Made by a program: the position numbers and the translations under genes. Positions 42,915 to 51,126 of a DNA stretch of 64,000 bases are shown piece by piece. Source of the DNA: a candidate division TA06 bacterium (GTDB lineage: Bacteria > Edwardsbacteria > AC1 > EtOH8); NCBI GenBank assembly GCA_016235665.1, contig JACRJI010000016.1, positions 310,001 through 374,000 of the forward strand. Direction: 5' to 3'. Under the pieces are notes generated by a model, which did no database searches, was not told the origin of the DNA, and worked only from the letters and a program-made list of their open reading frames with translations. Each line of letters begins with the position of its first letter. The stretch's first letter is position 1.

Positions 42915-42992
42915 GATGTTTCCCCTATATATATATTTACAGTTTACAGTTATCCGTTTGCCGTTGACCGTTCGTTGTTCAATATTAATTGT

Positions 42993-44276
42993 TTAAAGTT
43001 GTTCCTGCAGCCGAGCCAGGGAATATTTCTTCTGGTTCAACGGCCCCAGGATGGCCGCCCCCAGTTTCTGCGGCTGGAGCAGATCCCGAGCCATTTGGCG
43101 CACCTGGTCTACCGTTACCCGGTCTATCAGGACCGCTGTCTCCTCCGGGGTCAGATAGGGCTCGTGGTGCAGGGCCATCTTGGCCAAACGCATCATCCGG
43201 TTGGAGGTGCTCTCCATCCCCAGGAACAGGCCGCCCTTGAGCTGCTCCCTGGCGTTGTCCAGTTCGGCCCGGGAAACGGGATTCCTGGACATCTGCCGGA
43301 TCTCTTTGAGCGCCATGGCCAGGGCCTGGTCCGTCTTGTCGGGAGACACCCCCAGATAGACCCCCAGCACCCCGGTATCCCGGTAAAGATCGGTGAAGGA
43401 GAAGACCGAGTAGGCCAGCCCGCTTTGTTCCCGGATTTTCTGGAACAGCCGGGAGCTCATGCCCCCGCCCAGGATGGTATTAAGGACCAGAAGGACATAG
43501 CGCCGGGGATCGCTGGTGGCCAGGGCCGGCACCCCCAGGCAGATGTGGGCCTGGGATATCTTGCGGGACAGCATCTTTAAAGAAGGCTTGAAATCCGGGA
43601 CAAAGGGCTTGACCGCCAGCTGCTGCCTTTGGGCCGGGCCGGGGAAATATTTTTCCAGCATCCGGCAAAAACCACGGTGATCCACCTGGCCGGCCAGGGA
43701 CACCATCATGTGGGGCGGCCGGTAGCATTCCCGCCAAAAGTTTTTAACCCTGAGGGCGGTGAACTCCCGGCAATTTTCCCGGGAGCCGAGGATGGGAAAG
43801 CTCAAGGGGTGCCCGTCGAACATGGCCTCGGCAAAAAGCTCGTACACCAGGTCGTCCGGGGTGTCTTCCACGCTCTTGATCTCCTCGGCGATCACCATCT
43901 TCTCCCGGGCCACGTCCCGGGGATCGAACTTCAGGTTGGTGACTATGTCGGCTATCAGCTCCAGGGCTAGGGCCTGGTGGCGCTGCTGGACCCGGGCGTA
44001 AAAACAGGTCTCCTCCTTGGAGGTGAAGGCGTCCAGGTGCCCGCCCACCGATTCCAAGCATAGGGCGATGTCCCGGGCGCTCCGGGTCTTGGTGCCCTTG
44101 AAGGCCATGTGTTCTATGAAGTGGCACATCCCCCGGGAGGCTGGGAACTCGTCGCGCGAGCCCCGGGACAGCCACAGCCCCACCGCGATGGAGGCGGCCC
44201 CGGGAATGTTCTCGCTGACCGCGGTCAGTCCGGAAGAGAGGATGGTTTTATGGTGCTGGGTTTTGATCTTCTGCAT
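42993..44276 (-). CDS. M16-family zinc metallopeptidase (insulinase/MPP-like)
   Basis: A 427-residue single-repeat M16 peptidase. The inverted zinc motif HFIEH is at residues 52-56, with the distal Glu in MVIAEEIKSVEDTPDDL around residue 135; the C-terminal half carries GGGMSSRLFQKIREQSGLAY, the conserved R/Y region. Length matches the 410-430 single-module bacterial type (YmxG/PepR-like), which often sits near polynucleotide phosphorylase; not here. The ATG overlaps the end of recJ (TAGGATG). An earlier start in the frame is not supported. Confidence 0.93.
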   Translation of the reverse strand: MQKIKTQHHKTILSSGLTAVSENIPGAASIAVGLWLSRGSRDEFPASRGMCHFIEHMAFKGTKTRSARDIALCLESVGGHLDAFTSKEETCFYARVQQRHQALALELIADIVTNLKFDPRDVAREKMVIAEEIKSVEDTPDDLVYELFAEAMFDGHPLSFPILGSRENCREFTALRVKNFWRECYRPPHMMVSLAGQVDHRGFCRMLEKYFPGPAQRQQLAVKPFVPDFKPSLKMLSRKISQAHICLGVPALATSDPRRYVLLVLNTILGGGMSSRLFQKIREQSGLAYSVFSFTDLYRDTGVLGVYLGVSPDKTDQALAMALKEIRQMSRNPVSRAELDNAREQLKGGLFLGMESTSNRMMRLAKMALHHEPYLTPEETAVLIDRVTVDQVRQMARDLLQPQKLGAAILGPLNQKKYSLARLQEQL

Positions 44277-44277
44277 C

Positions 44278-45981
44278 CTACCGCACCTTGATGTCCTTGA
44301 CCCGCAGCTGCAGCTTCTTGCGGCCCTGCCACTCGTTCTCCTCCAGCACAAAGGCCAGATCCAGGCTGCAGTCCCGGTCCTCCAACTCGTCCAGAAGGTC
44401 GCCGAAGGAAAAACCGATGGTGTCGAATATCTTCTGGTTCTGCTTGACCTTGAATTTCAAATGATTCTTGCCCACGATGTAGGGCGTGCCCACCACCCTC
44501 AGTTGGTCCGAGACCAGCACCGGATGGCGGTTGCCCGGGCCGAAGGGGGCGAACAGGGAAAAGCTCTGGGCCGTTTCCAGGTCTATGGAGTCCAGGTCAA
44601 CCTCGGCATCCAGGGTCTGGCTGGGGATCATATCCTCTGGGCTCAATACCTCATCGGCATACTTGTTGATGTCGGTCCGGAACTGGGGGATGCTCCCGGC
44701 ATCGATCGACAGGCCGGCCGCATATTTGTGCCCCCCGAATCCCAACAGGTGCTGCTGGCATTCCTTGAGGGCCTGGTGCAGGTGAAAGGCGGTGATGGAG
44801 CGGGCCGAGCCCTTGCCCTTGTCGCCGTCCACCGCGATCAGGATGGTGGGCCGGTAAAAGGCCTCCACCAGCCTTGAGGCCACTATCCCGATCACCCCCT
44901 GGTGCCAGGTGTCGGAAGACAGCACTATCACCCGCTCCTTGTTGAGATTGACCTGCTGCTCCACCATTTCCATGGCTTCGTTCAGGATCAGCTCGTCTAT
45001 CTCCTTGCGCTTGCGGTTCTCCTCGTCCAGCGATCTGGCGATGGTAAAGGCCTCATCCTGGTTTTCGGTCACTAAAAGTTTTAAGGCCAGGTCGGCCGTG
45101 CCTATCCGGCCGGCGGCATTTATCCGGGGAGCCACCACGAAGACTATCTGGCCGGAATCCATCGGTTTGCCGGACAACCCGGTCACCTCCAGCAGGGCCC
45201 TGATGCCCGGCTTGCTGCTGTTCTTGATCCGCTCTATCCCGAACTTGGCCAGCACCCGGTTCTCGCCGGTCAGGGGGACGATGTCGGCGATGGTGCCCAG
45301 GGCCACCAGGTCCAGGTGCTGCTCCAGCGAAGCATCCTCCATTCCCAGACGGTGGTACAGGGCCTGCATCAGCTTGTAGGCCACCCCCACCCCGGCCAGT
45401 TCCTGGTAGGGATAGGTGCTGTCATTCCGCTTGGGATCCAGCACGGAGACCGCTTCCGGCAGGCGGTCCTTGGTCTCGTGGTGGTCGGTGATGATGCAGT
45501 CTATCCCCAAGCTTTTGGCCAAACGCACCTCCGGGTGGGCGGTGATGCCGCAGTCCACCGAGATGATCAGTTTTACCCCCCGGCGCTGTGCCTCCTCCAC
45601 CCCCGAAGCCGAGATGCCGTAGCCCTCCTGGATCCGGTTGGGGAGATACCAGGAGACCTCGGCCCCCAGAGAAAACAGACTGCGCCACAGCAGGGCCGTG
45701 CCGGTGATCCCGTCCACATCATAGTCGCCGTAGATCATTATCTTCTGCCGGGCGGCCAGAGCCTCTTCTATCCGGGCCACTGTCTTTTCCATGCCGTTCA
45801 TCAGATACGGGTCATGGAGATCCTTCAAGGTGGGGCGCAGGAACTGCCGGGCCTCGGGCCCGGTGGTGATCCCCCGGGCCACCAGCAGCCGGGCTATGAT
45901 GGCCGGCACTTCCAGCGAAGCGGCAATTTTATTGACCAGTCCGGTCTCCACCGGCTGGGGATAGATCCAGTTTTTTTCCAT
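44278..45981 (-). CDS. recJ: Single-stranded-DNA-specific exonuclease RecJ
   Basis: A 567-residue 5'-3' exonuclease of the DHH family, used in recombination and mismatch repair. Motifs: IYGDYDVDGITGTALL (motif I), SVDCGITAH (II), CIITDHHETKDRLP (DHH, III) and ALGTIADIVPL (IV); DHHA1 domain with GFGGHKYAAGLSI near residue 430; then the OB fold (FAPFGPGNRHPVLV). The frame begins at ATG 45981. Its stop and the M16 start are adjacent, so translation is coupled. Confidence 0.95.
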   Translation of the reverse strand: MEKNWIYPQPVETGLVNKIAASLEVPAIIARLLVARGITTGPEARQFLRPTLKDLHDPYLMNGMEKTVARIEEALAARQKIMIYGDYDVDGITGTALLWRSLFSLGAEVSWYLPNRIQEGYGISASGVEEAQRRGVKLIISVDCGITAHPEVRLAKSLGIDCIITDHHETKDRLPEAVSVLDPKRNDSTYPYQELAGVGVAYKLMQALYHRLGMEDASLEQHLDLVALGTIADIVPLTGENRVLAKFGIERIKNSSKPGIRALLEVTGLSGKPMDSGQIVFVVAPRINAAGRIGTADLALKLLVTENQDEAFTIARSLDEENRKRKEIDELILNEAMEMVEQQVNLNKERVIVLSSDTWHQGVIGIVASRLVEAFYRPTILIAVDGDKGKGSARSITAFHLHQALKECQQHLLGFGGHKYAAGLSIDAGSIPQFRTDINKYADEVLSPEDMIPSQTLDAEVDLDSIDLETAQSFSLFAPFGPGNRHPVLVSDQLRVVGTPYIVGKNHLKFKVKQNQKIFDTIGFSFGDLLDELEDRDCSLDLAFVLEENEWQGRKKLQLRVKDIKVR

Positions 45982-46168
45982 TAAGCAAAATACTTTTTTG
46001 AAATTACAGTTTATGGTAACCGTTTAGACTGTTGCCCTCAGTTACCATTATTGGCCACATAAAGCATGCCCTGAGTGAAATCGAATGGGCACATAAATCA
46101 CAAAAAAAATATGCTTCATGAATTATATTATTTTTTGTGCCGTTTTCCGCCACCGCAAGCAAGTTCAT

Positions 46169-46186
46169 ATAGGCGGATCCGCCTGT
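46169..46186. repeat. Short GGCGGATCCGCC palindrome between recJ and rnpB
   Basis: A perfect 14-nt palindrome AGGCGGATCCGCCT. It lies in the 260-bp spacer of recJ and rnpB, which also has GCCCTGAGTGAAATCGAATGG (46070-46090), a known type of dispersed repeat. Nothing else in the spacer can be interpreted. Confidence 0.4.
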
Positions 46187-46240
46187 GGCGTGAGTGGCTA
46201 AATTATAAGAGTTCGAATGATAACCCTAAGCTAGGACAAA

Positions 46241-46660
46241 AACGGACAGGATCTGTAAGCCGAGTTCTGTATCCACCCTCCCGAAGGAGTGAGGACGATG
46301 ATCATCTGTCTGCCCCCCGCCAAAGGCTGGGGGATCAAGCGACCTACCCTTCCGCTTTACGGCCGGACCGGCCTTCTTAAAGCCCTGCCACAAGGACAAG
46401 GCTTTGGCGGCGGAATCTATTTGGTCTTGCTCCGGCAGGGGTTTGCCTGGCCCCGGACATTGCTGACCGGGCGGTGAGCTCTTACCTCGCCATTTCACCC
46501 TTACCCCGCCAATGGCGGGGCGGTATATTTTCTGTGGCACTTTCCGTCCCCGCCGCATTACCGGCGAAGCCCCCGGTATTCCCGGGGCTGCCTGTCCTCC
46601 GGAGCTCGGACTTTCCTCCCCCCGCCAAAGGCGGGGAGCGATCACCCGATCCTGCCCGTT
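46241..46660 (-). ncRNA. rnpB: RNase P RNA
   Basis: The catalytic RNA of RNase P, about 420 nt, minus strand. Universal segments are visible: GAGGAAAGTCCGAGCTCC near the 5' end, GTAAGGGTGAAATGGCGAGG, AGAGCTCACCGC, GAGCAAGACCAAATAGA, AGGTCGCTTGA, and ACAGAACTCGGCTTACAG near the 3' end. P1 is formed by AACGGGCAGGATC (46648-46660) with GATCCTGTCCGTT (46241-46253), perfectly paired with one G-U; a U-run follows. Three variable hairpins carry the same CCCGCC/GGCGGG-type stem (see findings). The protein partner RnpA is encoded at 20.7 kb. Confidence 0.95.
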
Positions 46661-46760
46661 TTCCTCCTGTATATTGTGATTTCTTAGGATCTCTCTGGCT
46701 ACTGGCGACGAACTACAGTGTACCCATATGGGCTTCCATGCAGAGATGCCCAACCTTTAA

Positions 46761-47342
46761 TTATAAGTCTTCCTTTGCGACTTTGTCAATGGCGATATTG
46801 GACAGCCGGTCGGCCAGTCGGTTCTCGGCCCGGGGCACGGCCTTGATCTCCCATTTCTGGAACTTTTCCAGCAGTGCGTGGGCTTGGGTGAAATACTTTT
46901 TCAGGCGGGGTTCCTTTATCTTGTACTCCCCGGTGATCTGTTTGGCCATCAGTTCGCTGTCGGTCTGGATCAGGATCCGGAGATGTTCCCGTTCCAGGGC
47001 CAGGGTCAAGCCCATCACCAGCGCCTGGTACTCGGCTTCGTTGTTGGTGGCCTTACCCAGGTACATGGTCTTTTCGGCCAAGGAACGCCCCTGGCTGTCC
47101 AACAGGGCTGCGCCGGCCCCGGCCGGTCCGGGGTTGCCCCGGGCCGCCCCGTCCACCGCCAGGGTCACAATGTCCACCCCGGTCTCTTGTTCTATCTTGT
47201 CGGCCAGGGCCACCAGTGCTTCTTTCAGGTCTGTGCGGCTGCAGCCCTCATCCTCGGCCACCTGCGAAAGGTGGTGGTCGTTGGCTATCTTGCGCAGTAC
47301 CACTGAAAGCCTGGCCGACATCTTGTTCTGTTTTTTGACCAT
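46761..47342 (-). CDS. Ribonuclease HI-family protein with N-terminal helical extension
   Basis: A 193-residue RNase H-like nuclease. The catalytic Asp is in TLAVDGAARGNPGPAGAGAA, Glu in NNEAEYQALVMGL, Asp in LIQTDSELM and the last Asp in AENRLADRLSN, so the DEDD set is complete. The first 55 residues (LSVVLRKIANDHHLSQVAED, GCSRTDLKEALVALADKIEQ) form a helical, HTH-like extension that ordinary RnhA lacks. AAGGAGG is before the ATG. The gene lies just upstream of rnpB on the same strand, so the two may share a transcript. Confidence 0.9.
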   Translation of the reverse strand: MVKKQNKMSARLSVVLRKIANDHHLSQVAEDEGCSRTDLKEALVALADKIEQETGVDIVTLAVDGAARGNPGPAGAGAALLDSQGRSLAEKTMYLGKATNNEAEYQALVMGLTLALEREHLRILIQTDSELMAKQITGEYKIKEPRLKKYFTQAHALLEKFQKWEIKAVPRAENRLADRLSNIAIDKVAKEDL

Positions 47343-47551
47343 GTTCCCTCCTTGACCTGATGATAAATATTTTAAAGTTCTGAAGAAAGGTTTTACATCT
47401 ATAAGGAAGCCATTAAAGCAGGATATTTATCTTACACCCATAGGTTTGGATAAAGCCCTGTCAAGTGAATCGGTGTTTTAAGCTGCGGGTATCATTCAAC
47501 TGACGCTCATGACTATGTCTGCGAAGATCGGCGGCCCGTAACGTTCCCCTG

Positions 47552-48265
47552 TCATATACCTTCCTGGGACCACACCAGGATCCGGCCGCAGGTCTCGCAG
47601 GTTATCAGCTTCTCCATTTTCCTGATCTCGTTTATGAACTGGGGAGGCAGGCTGGCAAAGCAGCCTCCGCAGGAGGCCCCGCTGACCGGGACCACCGCGG
47701 TCCCGGGCCGCCCCTGCATGATCCGGTGATAGACCGAGGCGATCTCCGCCGGCATGGTTTTGACCACCGTTTCCCTCTGAGTCAGCAGGCCGGTCAGCCT
47801 GGCTTCCATCATGGCCAGTTCATCCAGCAATGTTTTCCTTTTGCCGTCCAGGGCCTTTTTTAGCAGATCATACTGCCGGGAGAACTCCTTTTCCTGCAGG
47901 GCCAGGGCATCCAAATGCTCCATCTCCAGCAGTATTTTTTCCTCAATTCCGGAAATATTCACCTTGCCCTGCTCTATCTCCTGCTGCATGGCGGTGTATT
48001 CCTTGTTGGTCTTCACCTGAGGCAGTTGAACGTACAGTTTTTTTAATGCGGCTGTGGCGGACTCCAGATCCAGCTCCCCGGCTTTTTTAACCTTGGCGCT
48101 CTCGGCCAGCTTTTGCCCGACCTCCCGCATGGCTCCGGCCCCCTCCTGTTCCCGGAGATTGAGCTCGTTCAGCTCCAGAGGGATGGCCTCCAGCCGCTGT
48201 CTGGCCGCATAGACATCGGAATCCAGCACCTGGATCCGGCAAATGGTCTTAAGCTCTTCTTTCAT
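47552..48265 (-). CDS. Coiled-coil protein with C4 zinc ribbon (DUF164-like)
   Basis: A 237-residue protein: a long antiparallel coiled coil (about 10-180, LEAIPLELNELNLREQEGAG, LEMEHLDALALQEKEFSRQY), then a C-terminal zinc ribbon with CGGCFASLPPQ and CETCGRILV (two C-x-x-C pairs). This matches the zf-RING_7/DUF164 family, thought to bind nucleic acids, whose members often flank rnhA or the Nif3-like gene; the RNase H gene is indeed next door. Ribosome site not evident. Confidence 0.88.
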   Translation of the reverse strand: MKEELKTICRIQVLDSDVYAARQRLEAIPLELNELNLREQEGAGAMREVGQKLAESAKVKKAGELDLESATAALKKLYVQLPQVKTNKEYTAMQQEIEQGKVNISGIEEKILLEMEHLDALALQEKEFSRQYDLLKKALDGKRKTLLDELAMMEARLTGLLTQRETVVKTMPAEIASVYHRIMQGRPGTAVVPVSGASCGGCFASLPPQFINEIRKMEKLITCETCGRILVWSQEGI

Positions 48266-48758
48266 TGTCAGCCGTATGTTTTAAATTAAAAAGGTGCGCC
48301 TGGCAAACTACGCCAAAACGCACCGGTTATAAGGCATCGGCCCCGGTTTTCTGCCTGCCGGAACTGCTTTAAAAGACCTGATTATGTTAAGTTTTATCTG
48401 CATTTTGGATTATTTTATCCTTTCCATTTTAGCACCAACGGCCTGGTTTGTCAATTTAAAAAAGCCGAAAATATACGCAAAACAATTGGCCTATAGGTGA
48501 ACAAAACAAGCCACCGGCGGTATTTTGCTATCGGAGGTTTTTGATTTCTGAAATGGTGGGGGATAAAGGACCCTCTGCCGGCTGCCAGCCGTTTATGCCA
48601 CGCGACGGCAGACACAATCGGCCAAAGCTGCCTATTCAATATGAACCTATGGCGTCGGACGATCCGCCGACGGCGGAACGCTTGCCTCACCATATGCGAT
48701 GGCTCTAACCAAAACAGAAAAGACCGAAGTCTAAAAAGATTTCGGTCTTTTTTCTATA
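48266..48758. other. Intergenic region with tRNA-like fragment and hairpins
   Basis: About 490 bp without a gene. At 48702-48715 the sequence GCTCTAACCAAAAC repeats exactly the D-arm part of the neighbouring tRNA-Val (48810-48823). A GTCGGACGATCCGCCGAC-type dyad lies near 48655. The remainder is featureless to me; short plus-strand frames here are not supported. Confidence 0.5.
48718..48751 (-). terminator. Rho-independent terminator after tRNA-Val
   Basis: Arms AAAAGACCGAA (48718-48728) and TTCGGTCTTTT (48741-48751) pair perfectly with a 12-nt loop. It sits 8 nt past the tRNA 3' end on the minus strand. Confidence 0.75.
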
Positions 48759-48837
48759 TGGTGGGCGATACAGGATTCGAACCTGTGACCTCTTCCATGT
48801 CAAGGAAGCGCTCTAACCAAAACTGAGCTAATCGCCC
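48759..48837 (-). tRNA. tRNA-Val (anticodon GAC)
   Basis: A full cloverleaf with encoded CCA. Acceptor GGGCGAT/ATCGCCC pairs fully, D arm GCTC/GAGC, anticodon stem CTTCC/GGAAG with loop TTGACAT (anticodon GAC, reading GUC/GUU Val codons), variable loop AGGTC, T arm ACAGG TTCGAAC CTGT. Runs on the minus strand and ends in ACCA. Confidence 0.96.
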
Positions 48838-48994
48838 TTATTTTATTATGCCTTCGTCATCCTGAGAAGACCCGCTTGTTTTGCTACCGATTCCCATATT
48901 TTTGACCATTTAGCATGTTTCGCGGGCAATATGTGGTTGGTCCTACCTCTACAAGTAATTATACAATATCTCTTGTAATCTTGTAAAGCAATTT

Positions 48995-49375
48995 TTACAG
49001 CGGCTTTTCTTTTTTTGCCTTCCGCAGAATGAAAGTTTCCAGCGTCTTCAGGTCCTCGGAATAGACCTGCAGGAACTCCACCCCCACGTTGTATCCGGCT
49101 TTGGATTTCTGGCAGCGGGCCACCCGGGCTATGGCCGCCATCTCCACCGGCTTGCCGGAACGGAGGAAATTGATCCGCATCTGCAGCACCTCGTTGGCCG
49201 GCAGTTTCCTGGCCGAGGAGAACAGCACTCCGCCGGTGCTCAAATTCTTGGCCCGGGCCGGTTTCAGACCTTTGACATCCAAAACCCCCTCCTTGAGGGC
49301 CTTGAAATGGACCTTGATCTCCAGCGGCAGGCGCAGGAACCTCCGCCTTTCGGAACTGCTTTGGGCTGCGATCAT
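48995..49375 (-). CDS. PilZ domain protein
   Basis: A 126-residue single-domain PilZ protein, a c-di-GMP receptor. The arm is SERRRFLRLP (RxxxR) and the barrel motif NLSTGGVLFSS fits D/NxSxxG, so binding is expected. It reads out the same second messenger that the HD-GYP sensor at 33.5-35.8 kb would degrade. ATGA overlap with the stop of ogt; GGGAAT upstream. Confidence 0.92.
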   Translation of the reverse strand: MIAAQSSSERRRFLRLPLEIKVHFKALKEGVLDVKGLKPARAKNLSTGGVLFSSARKLPANEVLQMRINFLRSGKPVEMAAIARVARCQKSKAGYNVGVEFLQVYSEDLKTLETFILRKAKKEKPL

Positions 49376-49884
49376 AATTTTATTCCCTCAATGCTTAACA
49401 GTTTTTTCTTCAGGCCGATGCCCCCGGTAAATCCGCCCAGCTTGCCCGAGGAGGAGATCACCCGATGGCAGGGGATGATGATGGGCAGGGGATTGGCCCC
49501 CACCGCCTGGCCCACCGCCCGGGAGGCCTTGGGCCGCTTGACCTCCCTGGCCAAAGACCCGTAGGTGGTCAGCTGGCCCGGCAGCAGTTCGGATAACTTC
49601 CCCCAGACGGCCCTTTGGAATTTAGTGCCGGACCGGATGTCGGCGGTAAAGACAAACTTGACGGGAAGGCCTTTGAAGTAAGCGTCCAACTGTTTTGCGA
49701 TAGGTTTAAATCGCTTCTCAGATCTTTCCGGTCTGGTACCGGCAAAATGCCTTTTCAACATCCCGTCAAAAGACTTTTTGGTAAAGCACAACGCCACCAG
49801 GCCTTTTGAACTGCCCAGCAGATGCAGCGGCCCCAAAGGCGACTGGTAAACTGTATAAAAGTATTCCGGGATGGATTTCTTCAT
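49372..49884 (-). CDS. ogt: Methylated-DNA--protein-cysteine methyltransferase
   Basis: A 170-residue suicide DNA-repair enzyme that takes the methyl group off O6-methylguanine. Acceptor Cys in NPLPIIIPCHRVISSSGKLG; the arginine finger helix TKFQRAVWGKLSELLPGQLT and GSLAREVKRPKASRAVGQAV are intact. Length is typical of Ogt. It overlaps the PilZ gene by 4 nt. Confidence 0.95.
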   Translation of the reverse strand: MKKSIPEYFYTVYQSPLGPLHLLGSSKGLVALCFTKKSFDGMLKRHFAGTRPERSEKRFKPIAKQLDAYFKGLPVKFVFTADIRSGTKFQRAVWGKLSELLPGQLTTYGSLAREVKRPKASRAVGQAVGANPLPIIIPCHRVISSSGKLGGFTGGIGLKKKLLSIEGIKL

Positions 49885-49984
49885 TTTGGATTTCCATTAT
49901 TATTTTACACCGGGGTTTTATTTGGAAATTAAATCCGTGAAATCATGTTAATCCTGTCTGGTCCGTAGAAATAAAACCACTTCC

Positions 49985-50848
49985 TCAAATCCTTTTCAGG
50001 AATATCCGGGCCGCGCCCCAGCTGCCCAAAGCCCCCAGCACCAGCCCGAAACCGAACAACAGGGCCGATTCCCTTAAGGTAAAGAATCTCAGCATCCCGA
50101 ACTGGGAGGACACCAGCCTCCAGCCGGCAAAAAGCATGATCAGCCCGATCAGGCTGCCCAGCGCCCCCTGCAGAAAACCCTCCAGCACAAAGGGCCGGCG
50201 GATGAAGCCGTCGGTGGCCCCCACCAGCCTCATGATCTCGATGGCCGGGCGCCGGGCGTACAGGGTCAGGCGGATGGTGTTGAAGACGACGATCAGCACC
50301 GCGGCGCTGACTATGATCAGCAATGAAAGATCGATGGCCACCAGCAGGCTGCCGATGCGGTACAGCTTGACCAGCCAGGATTTGCCGTATTCCACCTCTT
50401 CCACCCCCGGCAGTTTGGCTATTTCCCCGGAGATCAGGGCGATGGCCTGGGGATTCTGGCGGTCGGGGCTCAGCGACACCTTGAATGACCGGGGCAGGGG
50501 GTTGTTCTCCAGCACCTCCAAAAAATCGCTGGCCGCGCCCATCTCCTGGCGGAACTCGTCCAGGGCGTCCTGTTTGGAGAGGTAGTTGACCTGGCCGATC
50601 CCCTCCATCCCTTCTATCAAACGCTTGGCGGCGTTGATCTCCCGCATCTCCGCGTTGTCGCTGATGAAGGCCTGTATCTGGAACTTGCCCTTCATGCTGC
50701 TGACGGCGCTCATGAAATTGAGGGTCACCAGCAGAAAGGTGCCCAGCAGGAAAAGGGCCGCTGTGATGCTGGAGACGGAGAGCAGGCTTAGCAGCTTGGC
50801 CCGCTGCATGCCAGAGATGGCTTCCCGCCAGTAGTAACGGATATTCAA
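49985..50848 (-). CDS. ftsX: Cell-division permease FtsX
   Basis: A 287-residue inner-membrane protein; with the ATPase FtsE it controls peptidoglycan hydrolases at the division site. Four helices (about 20-42, 165-190, 215-245, 260-280) and an extracytoplasmic domain (SSMKGKFQIQAFISDNAEMR, VNYLSKQDALDEFRQEMGAA) follow the FtsX pattern, as do RRPAIEIMRLVGATDGFIRR and PFVLEGFLQGALGSLIG. The frame starts with TTG (50848), AAGGG about 10 nt upstream. FtsE is not adjacent; upstream there are 278 bp without a gene. Confidence 0.9.
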   Translation of the reverse strand: MNIRYYWREAISGMQRAKLLSLLSVSSITAALFLLGTFLLVTLNFMSAVSSMKGKFQIQAFISDNAEMREINAAKRLIEGMEGIGQVNYLSKQDALDEFRQEMGAASDFLEVLENNPLPRSFKVSLSPDRQNPQAIALISGEIAKLPGVEEVEYGKSWLVKLYRIGSLLVAIDLSLLIIVSAAVLIVVFNTIRLTLYARRPAIEIMRLVGATDGFIRRPFVLEGFLQGALGSLIGLIMLFAGWRLVSSQFGMLRFFTLRESALLFGFGLVLGALGSWGAARIFLKRI

Positions 50849-50929
50849 AGTTTAGAACCCTTTAATTTACTTAACGAAATCACTGAAATTATGAGAGCAC
50901 TGAATTATTTTATTCCGGTATACATTTTA

Positions 50930-51120
50930 AAAATATTTCCCCATTCCGTGTTTCCGTGGTTGGCCAATGTCACAGCATTTTACCGCTTTTTGCTCCTTAA
51001 AGCAATACCAAATTAACCTGGATAAATATGGCTCTTTACGAAAACAATTCTCAGTTATATTGATTGATTTGCCCAGTTTTAAATAATCTGCGTAAATCTG
51101 TGTAATCTGTGGATAGTCCC
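50930..51120. repeat. Intergenic repeat-like stretches (CCGTGTTTCCGTGG and AATCTG types)
   Basis: Contains CCGTGTTTCCGTGGTTGG (50945-50962) and AATCTGCGTAAATCTGTGTA (51087-51106) with a third AATCTGTG directly after. These unit types recur at 21340-21360 (CCACGGAACCACGGAAAAC), 26470-26510 and 23080-23135. Confidence 0.5.
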
Positions 51121-51126
51121 CCTCGT

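Noticed and set aside
44276-44351. Upstream extension of the M16 peptidase
   Set aside because: The extra 25 residues (Cys/Arg-rich) overlap recJ and do not resemble the family N-terminus.
46226-46753. Minus-strand and plus-strand frames across rnpB (also 46289-46477 and 46474-47355)
   Set aside because: They lie on the RNase P RNA, which has clear conserved segments and pairing; the frames are chance in GC-rich RNA.
48641-48826. Plus-strand frame ending in GDTGFEPVTSSMSRKR
   Set aside because: This is the antisense translation of the tRNA-Val gene; such frames are a known annotation artefact.
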